Source of the DNA: Candidatus Reidiella endopervernicosa
GTDB taxonomy: Bacteria; Pseudomonadota; Gammaproteobacteria; GCF-013343005
DNA: 64,000 nucleotides
Direction: 5' to 3'
Assembly: GCF_013343005.1 (NCBI RefSeq)
Contig: NZ_CP054491.1
Coordinates: 1,718,501 to 1,782,500 of the forward strand
The translations under genes and the position numbers were made by a program. Of the stretch, positions 39,193-48,537 are shown piece by piece (position 1 is the stretch's first letter; every line of letters begins with the position of its first letter). Below the pieces are notes generated by a model. That model worked only from the letters and a program-made list of their open reading frames with translations. It was not told the origin of the DNA and did not search any database.

Positions 39193-39250
39193 TCAATTGC
39201 GACCATTTTCTTTTGCATCGTAGAGCATCTTGTCCGCTGCCTCTAACAGA
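39193..39250 (-). pseudogene. Relic of a GGDEF domain (C-terminal end)
   Basis: The minus strand reads LEAADKMLYDAKENGRN and a stop, the usual last helix of a diguanylate cyclase. Upstream of it on that strand (39251-39335) no domain is recognisable before repeat copy 9. Only the tail remains. Confidence 0.75.
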
Positions 39251-39335
39251 CTCTTGAGGGTTGTGCTTTACTGTTCTAACGTTATAAGCAAGATGCACGT
39301 TCTAGTCGTGATATTCCACACAAACACAGACGTTC

Positions 39336-39619
39336 GCTGACCGCCATGGATAGCGAAGCGAAGGCGGTTAGTCCGCGATAGTCGACGCCGTCTGCATATT
39401 CGTAGTTGAGAGCGCGAGCGAACGACGAAGAAGATGCAGCAGCGGCTTTATGTCGGCGTAGAGTCACTGAGGGAGTTGTGTAGAGCCGCGAAGAGGTGAT
39501 TAGGCAACGAACGCAGGACGGTCGGGGCGCCGTAGGCATAAACGGTCGCGTTAAGTATTTGCCGCTTGCTTGGGCTTGGACGCCCAAAACAAGCTTCCGC
39601 AAAAATAGCGACTCCCCGA
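39336..39619 (+). repeat. Dispersed 280-bp element, copy 9
   Basis: A 284-bp copy of subfamily B with the paired form GCTTG/CAAGC and a loop GGAC. It ends 17 bases before the ATG of the downstream gene, so it replaces that gene's natural upstream region. Confidence 0.95.
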
Positions 39620-39636
39620 TTAGCTGTTTTACAAGG

Positions 39637-40326
39637 ATGGATAAATTGAAAATTCTCATGGTACTGACCTCACACGATCAACTCGGTGACACGGGTTATA
39701 AAACAGGTTTCTGGCTCGAAGAGTTTGCTGCCCCCTACTATGTCTTCAAAGATGTCGGGGCTGAGATAACGCTGGCTTCGCCCAATGGCGGCAAACCACC
39801 GCTCGATCCAAAAAGCAGTGAGCCCGATTTTCAAACGGTGGCAACTGCGCGTTTTGATGCTGATGAGGGTGCGCAGACCGCACTGGCCACAACATCAAAG
39901 CTGATAGAACTCTCGCCAGACGATTTTGATGCCGTCTTCTATCCAGGAGGTCATGGGCCGCTGTGGGATTTGGCCGAGGATAAAAATTCAATCGCCATGA
40001 TTGAGTCTATGTATGCTGCCGGTAAGCCTGTAGCCGCTGTTTGTCATGCACCTGCAGTGCTGCGGCATACCAAGACAGCGGATGGTGCCGCGCTGCTAGA
40101 GGGTAAGTCTGTGACCGGTTTTAGTAACAGTGAAGAGGCTGCAGTGCTGCTCACTGAGGTTGTTCCGTTTCTGCTTGAGGATGAGTTGAAAGGGAAGGGT
40201 GGCAACTACTCAAAAGGGGATGACTGGACTCCCTATGCTATTACAGATGGAAATCTGATTACTGGGCAGAACCCAGCATCATCAGAGCAGGCCGCCAAAG
40301 CGGTGCTGACCTTATTGGATCGGTAG
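39637..40326 (+). CDS. DJ-1/PfpI family protein (Hsp31-like glyoxalase III/deglycase group)
   Basis: The protein is 229 aa from ATG 39637. It has the class I glutamine amidotransferase-like fold with nucleophile AVCHAPAVL (cysteine), FYPGGHGPLWDL, and the characteristic KILMVLTSHDQLGDTGYKTG start. EEFAAPYYVFKDVGAEI is typical of this group. Members act on methylglyoxal or as chaperones. The open frame reaches back into repeat copy 9, but those residues come from the element. The next gene is convergent. Confidence 0.9.
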   Translation: MDKLKILMVLTSHDQLGDTGYKTGFWLEEFAAPYYVFKDVGAEITLASPNGGKPPLDPKSSEPDFQTVATARFDADEGAQTALATTSKLIELSPDDFDAVFYPGGHGPLWDLAEDKNSIAMIESMYAAGKPVAAVCHAPAVLRHTKTADGAALLEGKSVTGFSNSEEAAVLLTEVVPFLLEDELKGKGGNYSKGDDWTPYAITDGNLITGQNPASSEQAAKAVLTLLDR

Positions 40327-40367
40327 TGTGAAGTCTGATTGGCTGCAGGTGTGTGCCGCCTCGCTGG

Positions 40368-41623
40368 TTATATCAGCATCCAGCGTTTCTTCTCGCCTCC
40401 ATGTGTAAGGGCCTTGGCATGTTCAGCGTTGATGGAGACCTTGTGAATAAACCAGCGCCGGTCGTCGCGTGCGTCGAGTTCATGGAGGGCGAAGTGCCCT
40501 GCGAGGCGGTGGTTGCTGTCACGTAGAACGCCGCGTGCATCGATGTCGATCTGATGTTCGGTCAGCTTTAGATGCTCTGCAGCTGATTCGATTGTTTTGG
40601 CAATTAGCTCAAAGCGGTTTTCATAGTTGAGTAGATGATTGAGGTCGGTAAGTCGCAGCTCTATCTCGAGTAGCTCGTGCTCGGCGTTGTGCATGTTCTC
40701 AACTTTATTCGAACGTATTCGGCTCGCTAGCACCTGCTGGGCTGTCTCCCGTTCGCGTCGTTCCGCCTCGCGCTCTGTTATGTCTGTCTTAATCTGCATA
40801 AAGAGGCTGTCGACGAAGTGGTCGCAGATGTTCTGAGCTAGTGTTGTTGGGTTTGCTGCCAGGCAGGTGAGGGTGTGATCAGAGAAGATTGCGGCTGTCT
40901 GTAGTACATCACTCACCGTGCCATGATGAGTGGTCTGATTACCGATGAAGTTTTTTTCGGAGTAACGCATGCCCATCAGGGCGTAGATCGTTTCACCGCT
41001 GTTGCTGCTTTGCTCTTTGATGTATTGCTGTACATCACGACTGCCACCAATCGCATTCGCTGACCGCCATGGATAGCGAAGCGAAGGCGGTTAGTCCCCG
41101 ATAGTCGACGCCGTCTGCCTATTCGTAGTTGAGAGCGTGAGCGAACGACGGAAAGATGCAGCAGCGGCTTTATGTCGGCGTAGAGTCACTGAGGGAGTTG
41201 TGTAGAGCCGCGAAGAGGTGATTACGCAACGTACGCAGGACGGTCGGGGCGCCGTAGGCATAAACGGTCGCGTTAGTATTTGCCGCTTGCTTGGGCTTGA
41301 TGCCCAAAACAAGCTTCCGCAAAATAGCGACTCCCCGATTTTATATTTTCGGGACGAGCGAACAGGGCGTGAATAAAGGGATCGGAGGTGAACTCTTCAA
41401 GGTTGATCTCGGCTTCGGTGGATAGCTGATTATTGAGTTCGCCTGCATAGGCCAGTGCACTCCTGACAGGCTCCTGCAGGCGCTTCTGATAGTCGCTGAA
41501 TAGCCTCAACTTTGGCTCGACAAGATCAAACACTCGCTCAATGGTCGGAACCAGGTCGGGGTCAACGCGCTGCCAAAGTTGTTTCCAGAAGCTTGCCACG
41601 GTGCTGCTCTTTTTTCCTGTCAC
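40368..41623 (-). pseudogene. Unknown protein split by repeat copy 10
   Basis: Read on the minus strand, MTGKKSSTVASFWKQLWQRV begins an N-terminal part to ARPENIK. After removal of 41058-41338 it continues NAIGGSRDVQQYIKEQSSNS in the same frame, then MRYSEKNFIGNQTTHHGTV and a helical C-terminus (ERREETAQQVLASRI-type region, HLLNYENRFELIAKTIESAA) to KKRWMLI. Repaired length about 324 aa. No known domain recognised; no membrane segments. Apart from the insertion the frame is clean, so the gene may have been intact until recently. Confidence 0.7.
41058..41338 (+). repeat. Dispersed 280-bp element, copy 10
   Basis: A 281-bp copy of subfamily B with paired GCTTG/CAAGC. Ends CGCTGACCGCC and GCGACTCCCCGA. 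It lies inside the minus-strand gene 40368-41623. Deleting exactly these bases joins codons for ENIK and NAIGG in frame. Confidence 0.95.
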
Positions 41624-41746
41624 TTATGGTTGAGTCTAATCGACTCATACCGATCATTGTACCCAGTTACTATGGGTGTTCTCCGGGTGGATGGCCGTTC
41701 TGATTCACCGTGATTGGCAGGGAAATCCCTAAGAACATCCTTGTTG

Positions 41747-41781
41747 CTATATCTATGAATGTAGATGTAGTATTCATATCT
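41747..41781 (+). promoter_or_regulatory. Candidate ArsR operator
   Basis: A dyad ATGAAT-N11-ATTCAT (41755-41777), extended by ATATCT/ATATCT, lies about 30-60 bases before the arsR ATG. Position, AT-richness and symmetry fit an ArsR-family operator, likely autoregulating the operon in response to As(III). Confidence 0.6.
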
Positions 41782-41809
41782 ATTATTCTAGATATAGTGA
41801 TTAGTCGAT

Positions 41810-42157
41810 ATGGATGCCAACCAACTCTTCAAATCTCTTTCGGACCCAACACGGTTGCGTTGTCTCATTCTGCTGATCAAGCAGCAGGAGCTCTGCGTCT
41901 GTGAATTGACCGAGGTGCTCAAGCTGCCGCAGCCGAAGGTGTCGCACCACCTGGCCACGTTACGAAAGAGCGGCGTGGTCGCAGACCGTAAAGAGGGGCT
42001 CTGGGTCTACTACCGGATTAATCCGGCGTTACCCGAATGGTGCATCGAGGTGATGGCAACAGCGGCCAGGGGTGTTGCAGCCGATGAACCCTATGTGAGT
42101 GATGCTGAGCTGATTGAGATCATGGCCAAGGGTGCGGTCGAGAAGTGTGCAAGCTAA
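41810..42157 (+). CDS. arsR: ArsR-family arsenic-responsive repressor
   Basis: The 115-aa winged-helix protein has the metal site ELCVCELTEVL (two cysteines in the CVC motif) and recognition helix PQPKVSHHLATLRKSGVV. It ends with a short tail with one more cysteine (VEKCAS). It is the first gene of the ars operon, 18 bases ahead of acr3. It would release the operator on binding As(III). Confidence 0.94.
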   Translation: MDANQLFKSLSDPTRLRCLILLIKQQELCVCELTEVLKLPQPKVSHHLATLRKSGVVADRKEGLWVYYRINPALPEWCIEVMATAARGVAADEPYVSDAELIEIMAKGAVEKCAS

Positions 42158-42175
42158 CGAATGGGTAATAGCTAG

Positions 42176-43255
42176 ATGTCAGTTCAGTGTGAAACGGTTG
42201 CAAAGTCAGCGGCGGGTGCTGAGATGGGGCGCTTTGAGCGCTATCTCACCCTGTGGGTCTTTATCTGCATCGTCGTAGGCATTGGATTCGGCCATCTCTT
42301 TCCTGCGCTGTTTGCACAGGTCGGTGCTATGGAGGTTGCGAGCGTTAATCTGCCCGTCGCGCTACTGATCTGGCTGATGATCATCCCGATGCTGCTCAAG
42401 ATCGACTTTGCGGCACTGCACACAGTGAAAAATCACTGGAAAGGGATCGGTGTCACACTGTTTGTTAACTGGGCGGTAAAACCATTCTCGATGGCACTGC
42501 TGGGCTGGTTATTTATACGAGGTGTGTTTTCCGATTGGCTGCCGGCTGATCAGCATGATAGTTATATTGCTGGTCTGATTCTGCTCGCAGCAGCACCCTG
42601 CACGGCGATGGTCTTTGTCTGGAGTCATCTGGCCCGTGGTGAGCCGCACTTCACCCTGAGTCAGGTGGCGCTCAACGACACCATTATGATCTTTGCCTTT
42701 GCGCCGATTGTCGGTCTGCTGCTCGGCCTCTCTGCGATTGTCGTTCCGTGGATGACGCTGTTTCTCTCGGTTGCACTCTATATCGTCATTCCGGTGGTGG
42801 TAGCGCAGTGGTGGCGACGCGCGTTACTGGCCAGGGGGGGGGAGGCAGCGCTTGAGGCGACACTTAAACGTCTGCATCCCGTCTCGCTCTCGGCGCTGCT
42901 TGCTACCTTGGTGCTGCTGTTTGGTTTCCAGGGTGAGCAGATTCTCGCCCAGCCGACGATTATCGCGCTGCTCTCGGTGCCCATCCTGATCCAGGTCTAT
43001 TTCAATTCGGGGCTTGCCTATCTGCTTAATCGACAGCTCAAGGTCGATCATGCAGTAGCAGGACCATCGGCACTGATCGGTGCCAGTAACTTTTTTGAAC
43101 TGGCGGTGGCCGCTGCCATCAGTCTGTTCGGTATTAACTCAGGCGCTGCATTGGCCACGGTGGTCGGTGTGTTGATTGAGGTTCCGGTGATGTTATCGGT
43201 GGTGAGGATCGTCAACTCGAGTAAGGGTTGGTATGAGCGTCCGCAACGTGCGTAA
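42176..43255 (+). CDS. acr3: ACR3-family arsenite efflux transporter
   Basis: The 359-aa protein has about ten transmembrane helices (VFICIVVGIGFGHLFPALFA, PVALLIWLMIIPMLLKIDF). The characteristic ACR3 segment APCTAMVFVWSHLARGEP includes the conserved cysteine, and SNFFELAVAAAISLFG is the usual later helix. It exports arsenite, and in some members antimonite, using the proton gradient. Encoded directly after arsR. Confidence 0.95.
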   Translation: MSVQCETVAKSAAGAEMGRFERYLTLWVFICIVVGIGFGHLFPALFAQVGAMEVASVNLPVALLIWLMIIPMLLKIDFAALHTVKNHWKGIGVTLFVNWAVKPFSMALLGWLFIRGVFSDWLPADQHDSYIAGLILLAAAPCTAMVFVWSHLARGEPHFTLSQVALNDTIMIFAFAPIVGLLLGLSAIVVPWMTLFLSVALYIVIPVVVAQWWRRALLARGGEAALEATLKRLHPVSLSALLATLVLLFGFQGEQILAQPTIIALLSVPILIQVYFNSGLAYLLNRQLKVDHAVAGPSALIGASNFFELAVAAAISLFGINSGAALATVVGVLIEVPVMLSVVRIVNSSKGWYERPQRA

Positions 43256-43305
43256 CTATTTGATGTTTTATTGATTGGGCAAATTGCCCAGGTGAGGAGT
43301 TTTAA

Positions 43306-44220
43306 ATGAAATTTATATCCAGAATATTTGTGCTTTTAATGATGCTTGGCGCATCTTCGCTCTATGCATCATCCGATTTTCTGGTCGAATCCTCATGGCT
43401 GGAAGATCATATCGAGGATGAAAATATGGTGGTATTGGAGGTGCGTTACCACCCGCATCGCTACTACACCGTCGGCCACATCGAGGGTGCAGTTCAGGTG
43501 CAGCGTTTTAAGGATCTGGGCGATAACGATGCATTGCCACTGATGCGCTTTCCATCACGCGAGGTGTTCCAGGCGACGCTGCGCGAGTGGGGTATTAACG
43601 ACGACTCCACCGTTGTGATGTATGACGACTCAAGCACCGCACTGACAACCCGTGTTTACTATCTGCTCGAGCTCTATGGCTTCAATATGTCGCAGGTGAA
43701 GATTCTTAATGGCGGAACCGTTGAGTGGAGCGCCTTTAACGATCTCTCTACAGAGGCCGTTACGCCCAAGCCCGGTAACGTCACGCTCAAGCCTGCTAAT
43801 GAGTCGATGTTTGTCGAGTGGGACGATGTCTACGATGATGTGGTTTCACGCCGTGATGCCAATGTGGTGCTACTCGATGCACGTCCGAAAAAGATGTACA
43901 CCGGCGAAGAGATCAAACACTCAATCATGGCGGGTCACATTCCGGGTGCAATCAATATCGTTAGCCTCGATGGCACCAGCTCGCAGAAGTGGCGCAGCGA
44001 TGAGGAGCTGGCGGCGATGTATAGCGCCATTCCCAAGGATAAGACGATCTACGCCTACTGCCACGATGGTTTCCGGATGTCGCTAGCCTATGCGCAGCTA
44101 AAACGCCTCGGTTATAACAACGTCAAGCTCTACAACGGTGGCTGGTCACATTGGGGTAACCGTCTGACCCTGCCGGTGGTTGAGGGCGATAAACCCTATA
44201 GCGGTGATTACGATCTTTGA
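43306..44220 (+). CDS. Periplasmic tandem-rhodanese sulfurtransferase
   Basis: The 304-aa protein has a signal peptide (MKFISRIFVLLMMLGASSLY) and two rhodanese domains. The C-terminal one has the active loop TIYAYCHDGFRMS with the catalytic cysteine. The N-terminal one has VVMYDDSSTAL in the same place, with no cysteine, so it is inactive as usual in thiosulfate sulfurtransferases. It lies in the ars run between acr3 and the GAPDH gene; a role in arsenic handling is not established. Confidence 0.88.
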   Translation: MKFISRIFVLLMMLGASSLYASSDFLVESSWLEDHIEDENMVVLEVRYHPHRYYTVGHIEGAVQVQRFKDLGDNDALPLMRFPSREVFQATLREWGINDDSTVVMYDDSSTALTTRVYYLLELYGFNMSQVKILNGGTVEWSAFNDLSTEAVTPKPGNVTLKPANESMFVEWDDVYDDVVSRRDANVVLLDARPKKMYTGEEIKHSIMAGHIPGAINIVSLDGTSSQKWRSDEELAAMYSAIPKDKTIYAYCHDGFRMSLAYAQLKRLGYNNVKLYNGGWSHWGNRLTLPVVEGDKPYSGDYDL

Positions 44221-44294
44221 TCGCCAGTTTGGCTAGTTAAGTGTAAGTGTCGATTTAATCGAGCGGCTAAGGTCCAGAGGTAGAGAAGCTTGTC

Positions 44295-45296
44295 ATGAGT
44301 GTTCGTGTTGGGATTAACGGCTTTGGCCGTATGGGGCGTTTGGGTCTGCGTGCAGGTTGGGATTGCTGTGACTTCGATGTGGTGCGTGTAAATGAGATCA
44401 CCACCGATGCAGAGGGTTCGGCGCACCTGCTCAAGTTCGATTCAGTGCACGGTACCTGGGATCGTGACAGTGTAGAGCGGGATGGGCAGATGATTGTCGA
44501 TGGGCAATCGATCGCCCATAGCAGTAATGCGACTATCGGTGATACCGATTGGTCCGACTGTGACATCGTCATCGAGGCGACCGGTAAACACCACAAGCAA
44601 CCCGAGTTACTCAACGCCTACTTCGATCAGGGTGTGAAGAAGGTGATCGTTGCCGCCCCCACCGAGGGGGCACTGAATATCGTCTACGGCATCAATGACG
44701 ATCAGTACGATCCAGAACAGCATCATCTGATCACAGCCGCCTCCTGCACCACCAACTGCCTCGCGCCGGTGGTCAAGGTGATGCACGAAAAGATCGGTAT
44801 CAAACATGGCTGCATGACCACCATTCACGACATTACCAACACTCAGACCATCGTCGATAAGGGGCACAAGGATCTACGTCGTGCCCGTGCCTGCGGCAGC
44901 TCGCTGATCCCCACCTCGACCGGTTCGGCCAAGGCGATCACCAAGATCTTCCCCGAGTTGCAGGGGAGGCTGAATGGTCATGCGGTACGTGTACCGCTGC
45001 TCAACGCCTCGCTCACCGACTTTGTCTTCGAAGCGGAACGCCCTGTCACCGCCGAGGAGGTCAACGGCTATTTCAAGGCAGCGGCCGAGGGTGAGCTGAA
45101 AGGGATTCTCGGATATGAGGAGCGCCCGCTGGTTTCGATCGACTATGTGAACGATCCACGCTCATCGATTGTCGATGCACTCTCAACCATGGTGATCGAT
45201 GGAACCCAGGTGAAGATCTACGCCTGGTACGACAATGAGTGGGGCTATGTGAATCGCATGATGGAGCTGGCCGCCAAGGTCGCTCAGAGCCTCTAA
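44295..45296 (+). CDS. ArsJ-associated glyceraldehyde-3-phosphate dehydrogenase
   Basis: The 333-aa protein is a GAPDH with NAD-binding [19 protein letters not shown] and catalytic [35 protein letters not shown] and [15 protein letters not shown] complete the signature. Its stop lies 2 bases before arsJ. In the known pathway this enzyme forms 1-arseno-3-phosphoglycerate from arsenate and G3P, which ArsJ exports. It is not the glycolytic copy, judging by context. Confidence 0.93.
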   Translation: MSVRVGINGFGRMGRLGLRAGWDCCDFDVVRVNEITTDAEGSAHLLKFDSVHGTWDRDSVERDGQMIVDGQSIAHSSNATIGDTDWSDCDIVIEATGKHHKQPELLNAYFDQGVKKVIVAAPTEGALNIVYGINDDQYDPEQHHLITAASCTTNCLAPVVKVMHEKIGIKHGCMTTIHDITNTQTIVDKGHKDLRRARACGSSLIPTSTGSAKAITKIFPELQGRLNGHAVRVPLLNASLTDFVFEAERPVTAEEVNGYFKAAAEGELKGILGYEERPLVSIDYVNDPRSSIVDALSTMVIDGTQVKIYAWYDNEWGYVNRMMELAAKVAQSL

Positions 45297-45298
45297 CA

Positions 45299-46519
45299 GT
45301 GGAACAGGGCCTGCGTAACTATCTGACGGTCACCGCAGGCTACTGGGCCTTCACCGTCACCGATGGTGCCATCCGTATGTTGGTGGTGCTCTACTTCCAC
45401 CAGCTCGGTTACTCGCCGCTTGAAGTGGCGATGCTGTTCCTCTTCTATGAGTTCTTCGGCATCGTCACCAATCTGGTTGGTGGCTGGCTCGGTGCGCGTA
45501 TCGGTCTCAATCTCACCATGCATATCGGTATGGGAATGCAGGTGGTAGCGTTGGCGCTGCTCACCGTGCCCGATGTATGGCTCTCGGTCCCCTATGTGAT
45601 GGCCGCTCAGGCGCTCTCCGGTATCGCCAAGGATCTCAACAAGATGTCCGCCAAGGCATCGGTCAAGGTTATGACCGACGGGGGAGGGGAGCAGAGCCTG
45701 TTCAGATGGGTGGCGGTACTGACCGGCTCGAAAAATGCGCTCAAGGGGGGCGGCTTCTTTGTTGGGGCGGTGCTGCTGGAGTGGCTCGGTTTTCGTGGTG
45801 CACTGACGCTTCTCGCTGCAATGCTGTTGGTGGTGCTGATCATCACCGCAATGCTACTGCCGAGTGGTGTCGGCAAGATGAGGTCGAAACCAAAATTCAG
45901 CCAGGTCTTCTCGAGGGTCGTGGCAATCAACTGGCTCTCGGCGGCACGTTTCTTCCTCTTCGGTTCGCGTGATATCTGGTTTGTTGTGGCGTTGCCGCTG
46001 TTTCTCTTTGAAGTGCTCGGCTGGTCCTTTACCCGGATTGGCACCTTTATGGCGCTCTGGGTGATCGGCTATGGCGTCGTACAGGCCTCTGCACCCAGAC
46101 TGATTCGACAGAGTCACCACGGACGTGGTCCCGATGGAGGCACCGCACGTCTGCTGGCCTTTGCCCTGGCGATCTTCCCGGCTGCGATTGCGTTGGGACT
46201 GATCTATGGTCTGCCTGCCGAGCCGGTTATTGTTGGTGGTTTGATTCTGTTCGGAGTGCTCTTCGCGCTCAACTCGGCGGTGCACTCCTATCTGATTCTG
46301 GCCTACTCAGACCACGATAAGGTGGCGATGAATGTTGGCTTCTACTATATGGCTAATGCCGGGGGGCGATTGATCGGTACTGTGCTCTCTGGTTGGCTCT
46401 ATCAAACACAGGGACTGGAGGGGTGCCTCTGGTGGTCGAGTGGATTCGTCTTGCTGGCAGCGCTTATCTCGATTGGCCTGCCCGAAATAACTGCAAATAG
46501 TGAAAAGGTAAATGGATGA
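45299..46519 (+). CDS. arsJ: Organoarsenical efflux MFS transporter ArsJ
   Basis: The 406-aa protein starts at GTG 45299 (EQGLRNYLTVTAGYWAFTVT), 2 bases after the GAPDH stop. A longer frame from 45239 overlaps GAPDH and is rejected. About eleven to twelve hydrophobic segments are visible. LYFHQLGYSPLEVAMLFLFY, GIAKDLNKMSAKASVKV and LTGSKNALKGGGFFVGAVLL are typical of ArsJ. It exports 1-arseno-3-phosphoglycerate, giving arsenate resistance together with its GAPDH partner. Confidence 0.94.
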   Translation: MEQGLRNYLTVTAGYWAFTVTDGAIRMLVVLYFHQLGYSPLEVAMLFLFYEFFGIVTNLVGGWLGARIGLNLTMHIGMGMQVVALALLTVPDVWLSVPYVMAAQALSGIAKDLNKMSAKASVKVMTDGGGEQSLFRWVAVLTGSKNALKGGGFFVGAVLLEWLGFRGALTLLAAMLLVVLIITAMLLPSGVGKMRSKPKFSQVFSRVVAINWLSAARFFLFGSRDIWFVVALPLFLFEVLGWSFTRIGTFMALWVIGYGVVQASAPRLIRQSHHGRGPDGGTARLLAFALAIFPAAIALGLIYGLPAEPVIVGGLILFGVLFALNSAVHSYLILAYSDHDKVAMNVGFYYMANAGGRLIGTVLSGWLYQTQGLEGCLWWSSGFVLLAALISIGLPEITANSEKVNG

Positions 46520-47435
46520 ATAGATTAATGTCTAAGATGATGGCCGCTCTGCTGCTACTGATGAGTTCCATGAGTCACGCCGAGTATGCATTGGAGATAC
46601 AGAAGGTCAGCGACAACGTCTACGCTATCGTCGGCGAACTCAGTCAACGTAATCCAGAGAACCTGGCCAATAACGCGACCTTCGGCGTGGTGGTCACCGA
46701 TGAGGGTGTGTTGCTGGTTGATCCGGGGGTACCTATCAAGGGGCCGCACAGCTTGATCGTGCTATTCGTACCATTACCGACAAGTCGGTCAAGATTGTTA
46801 TCAATAGTGGTGGGCAGGATCACCGTTGGCTGGGTAATAGCTACTTCAAGGAGCGTGGCGCACACATCATCGCCTCAGAGGCGGCGGTTGCCGATCACCG
46901 TGCGCGTACCAGTACCTACTTTAATATGCTCGATCAACTGGTGGGTGACAAACTTGAAGGCACCAGGAGTACTACGCCGACGAGACATTTACCGATAAAG
47001 TTACTCAAGTTTGGTGGCCTCGATTTTGAACTGGTCTACGCAGGCCCGGCCCACACCGTTGGTGATATCTTTGTCTGGATGCCCTCGCAACGGATTGTCT
47101 TCAGTGGCGATATCGTCTACACCGAACGCCTGCTAGGCCCTGGGCCAGCACAGGATACAGGCAGCTGGGTGGAGGTCTTCGAGGCCATGATGAGTTATGA
47201 GCCCGTACACATTATTCCCGGCCACGGCCATCTGGCGACACCCGCACAGGCGCGAGCCGATACCTACGACTATCTAACCTTTCTCCGTGGTGAGATCGCC
47301 AAGGTGATCGAAGAGGGTGGTGATATTTACGCAGCCGTAGAGATCGATCAGTCCCGTTTCAGTCATCTCAAGGTGTTTGATCTTATTGCGCGCCGAAATG
47401 CTCAAGGTGTTTTCGCACAGATGGAGTTTGAGTAG
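46516..47435 (+). pseudogene. Secreted metallo-beta-lactamase-fold protein, frameshifted
   Basis: ATG overlaps the arsJ stop (ATGA). A signal peptide (MNRLMSKMMAALLLLMSSMS) is followed by a typical MBL start (ALEIQKVSDNVYAIVGEL). One frame slip after PGVPIKG and a second, compensating, slip near 46965 separate it from the rest (INSGGQDHRWLGNSYF, GPAHTVGDIFVWMPSQRIVF, HIIPGHGHLATP). The first metal motif is GGQDHRW instead of HxHxDH: only the DH is kept. Later histidines (PAHT, GHGH) are present. About 305 aa when repaired. Substrate unknown. Confidence 0.8.
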
Positions 47436-47719
47436 CGGTAAGGGAAATTGTCGTCATGTCCAAGGGAAGATCGGATAAAGGAACAGTAATGACTTGATTT
47501 TGTAGGAAAGCTGTAACACGCTATTCGAACAAGAAGGGCTGAATCAGGAAACCATAACAAGCCCAGGCGAAGGAAGTAGAAGAGAGATGGAGTTCGAAAT
47601 CAGATGACATCAAATTACATTCCATTCGGATTTTCTTCCCGGTTCCCAGTTCCCAGGCGTTCACAAGTCTAACAACAGTGATGTATGCAATGATAAATGA
47701 CTTGGGGTAAATAATAAAA
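47436..47719. other. Intergenic region, nothing recognised
   Basis: No open frame of note or stem-loop terminator is seen in these 284 bases. A lone GTAACA half-site occurs at about 47513, without a partner. Confidence 0.4.
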
Positions 47720-48322
47720 ATGAAATCAATAAATCAATCTGTTTCGCTGTTGTTATTTGGTTTTTTTATAATGGCTGCGATTTTTGTGATTGATGTTAAT
47801 TTGCCTCTAGGTGTGGCGGGTGGGGTTCCATACGCCGCCGTTATTCTGATCGCACTCTGGTTTCGAAATAATAAATATGTGATTTTGTTTGCTTTTATAT
47901 GTTCAATGCTAACTCTGGTTGGGTTCTATTTCTCACCTCAAGAGGGCGAGTTATGGAAGGTGGTTACAAATAGGGTGTTGGCGTTGTTTGTGATCTGGGT
48001 AACGGCGCTATTGGCTATTAAGTGGGCAGCCAGTCAAGAGCGGATGTTGAAAATAAAATATGAAGCTGAAATAGAAAATAAAAAAAAGGAAATATATCTT
48101 GCGACTATGCATAGCGCATTGCACGTGACTAATAATTTATTGAATCAATTAAAGCTTGTGGAGTTGGAAATATTAAATCATAGGGATTTTAACAAGGATG
48201 TTTATGCGATGTTTGATGGCATGATGTCAGAAACAGACTCTTTGATAAAAGAGCTTTCGTCGGTAAAAGAGATTGATCCTGATGTGATCAGGAAATCGGT
48301 GTATCCAAAGAATAATGCCTAG
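47720..48322 (+). CDS. Membrane protein with histidine-kinase-like helical tail
   Basis: The 200-aa protein has four to five hydrophobic segments in its first about 110 residues (LLLFGFFIMAAIFVIDVNL, YAAVILIALWFRNNKYVI). A cytoplasmic coiled helix follows, and MHSALHVTNNLLNQLKLVEL resembles the dimerisation helix of a histidine kinase around a histidine. No ATPase domain follows. It may be a stand-alone sensor-like protein or a truncated kinase. It is more AT-rich than its neighbours, suggesting transfer. Confidence 0.6.
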   Translation: MKSINQSVSLLLFGFFIMAAIFVIDVNLPLGVAGGVPYAAVILIALWFRNNKYVILFAFICSMLTLVGFYFSPQEGELWKVVTNRVLALFVIWVTALLAIKWAASQERMLKIKYEAEIENKKKEIYLATMHSALHVTNNLLNQLKLVELEILNHRDFNKDVYAMFDGMMSETDSLIKELSSVKEIDPDVIRKSVYPKNNA

Positions 48323-48537
48323 CAATAATGTCGGTATGGGTATTGTGTGGTTCCGCTTCACGCTAGCTTTCCCAGGTACTGGCAATCGTTGTACGTTGTC
48401 TTGATTATCAAGGTGTCTGGTTCTTGTGATGTGTTCCTGTTTGGCAGGGAGAGCGTCTGATTCAAGTGATGCCACTCGTATGGGTGATGCGTCGCCGTGC
48501 TGTGGTACTCTGATCTAAATAAATTAGGTCAGGATCA

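Noticed and set aside
45239-45298. Earlier start for ArsJ overlapping GAPDH
   Set aside because: The added residues are the shifted GAPDH end; GTG 45299 gives the family N-terminus.
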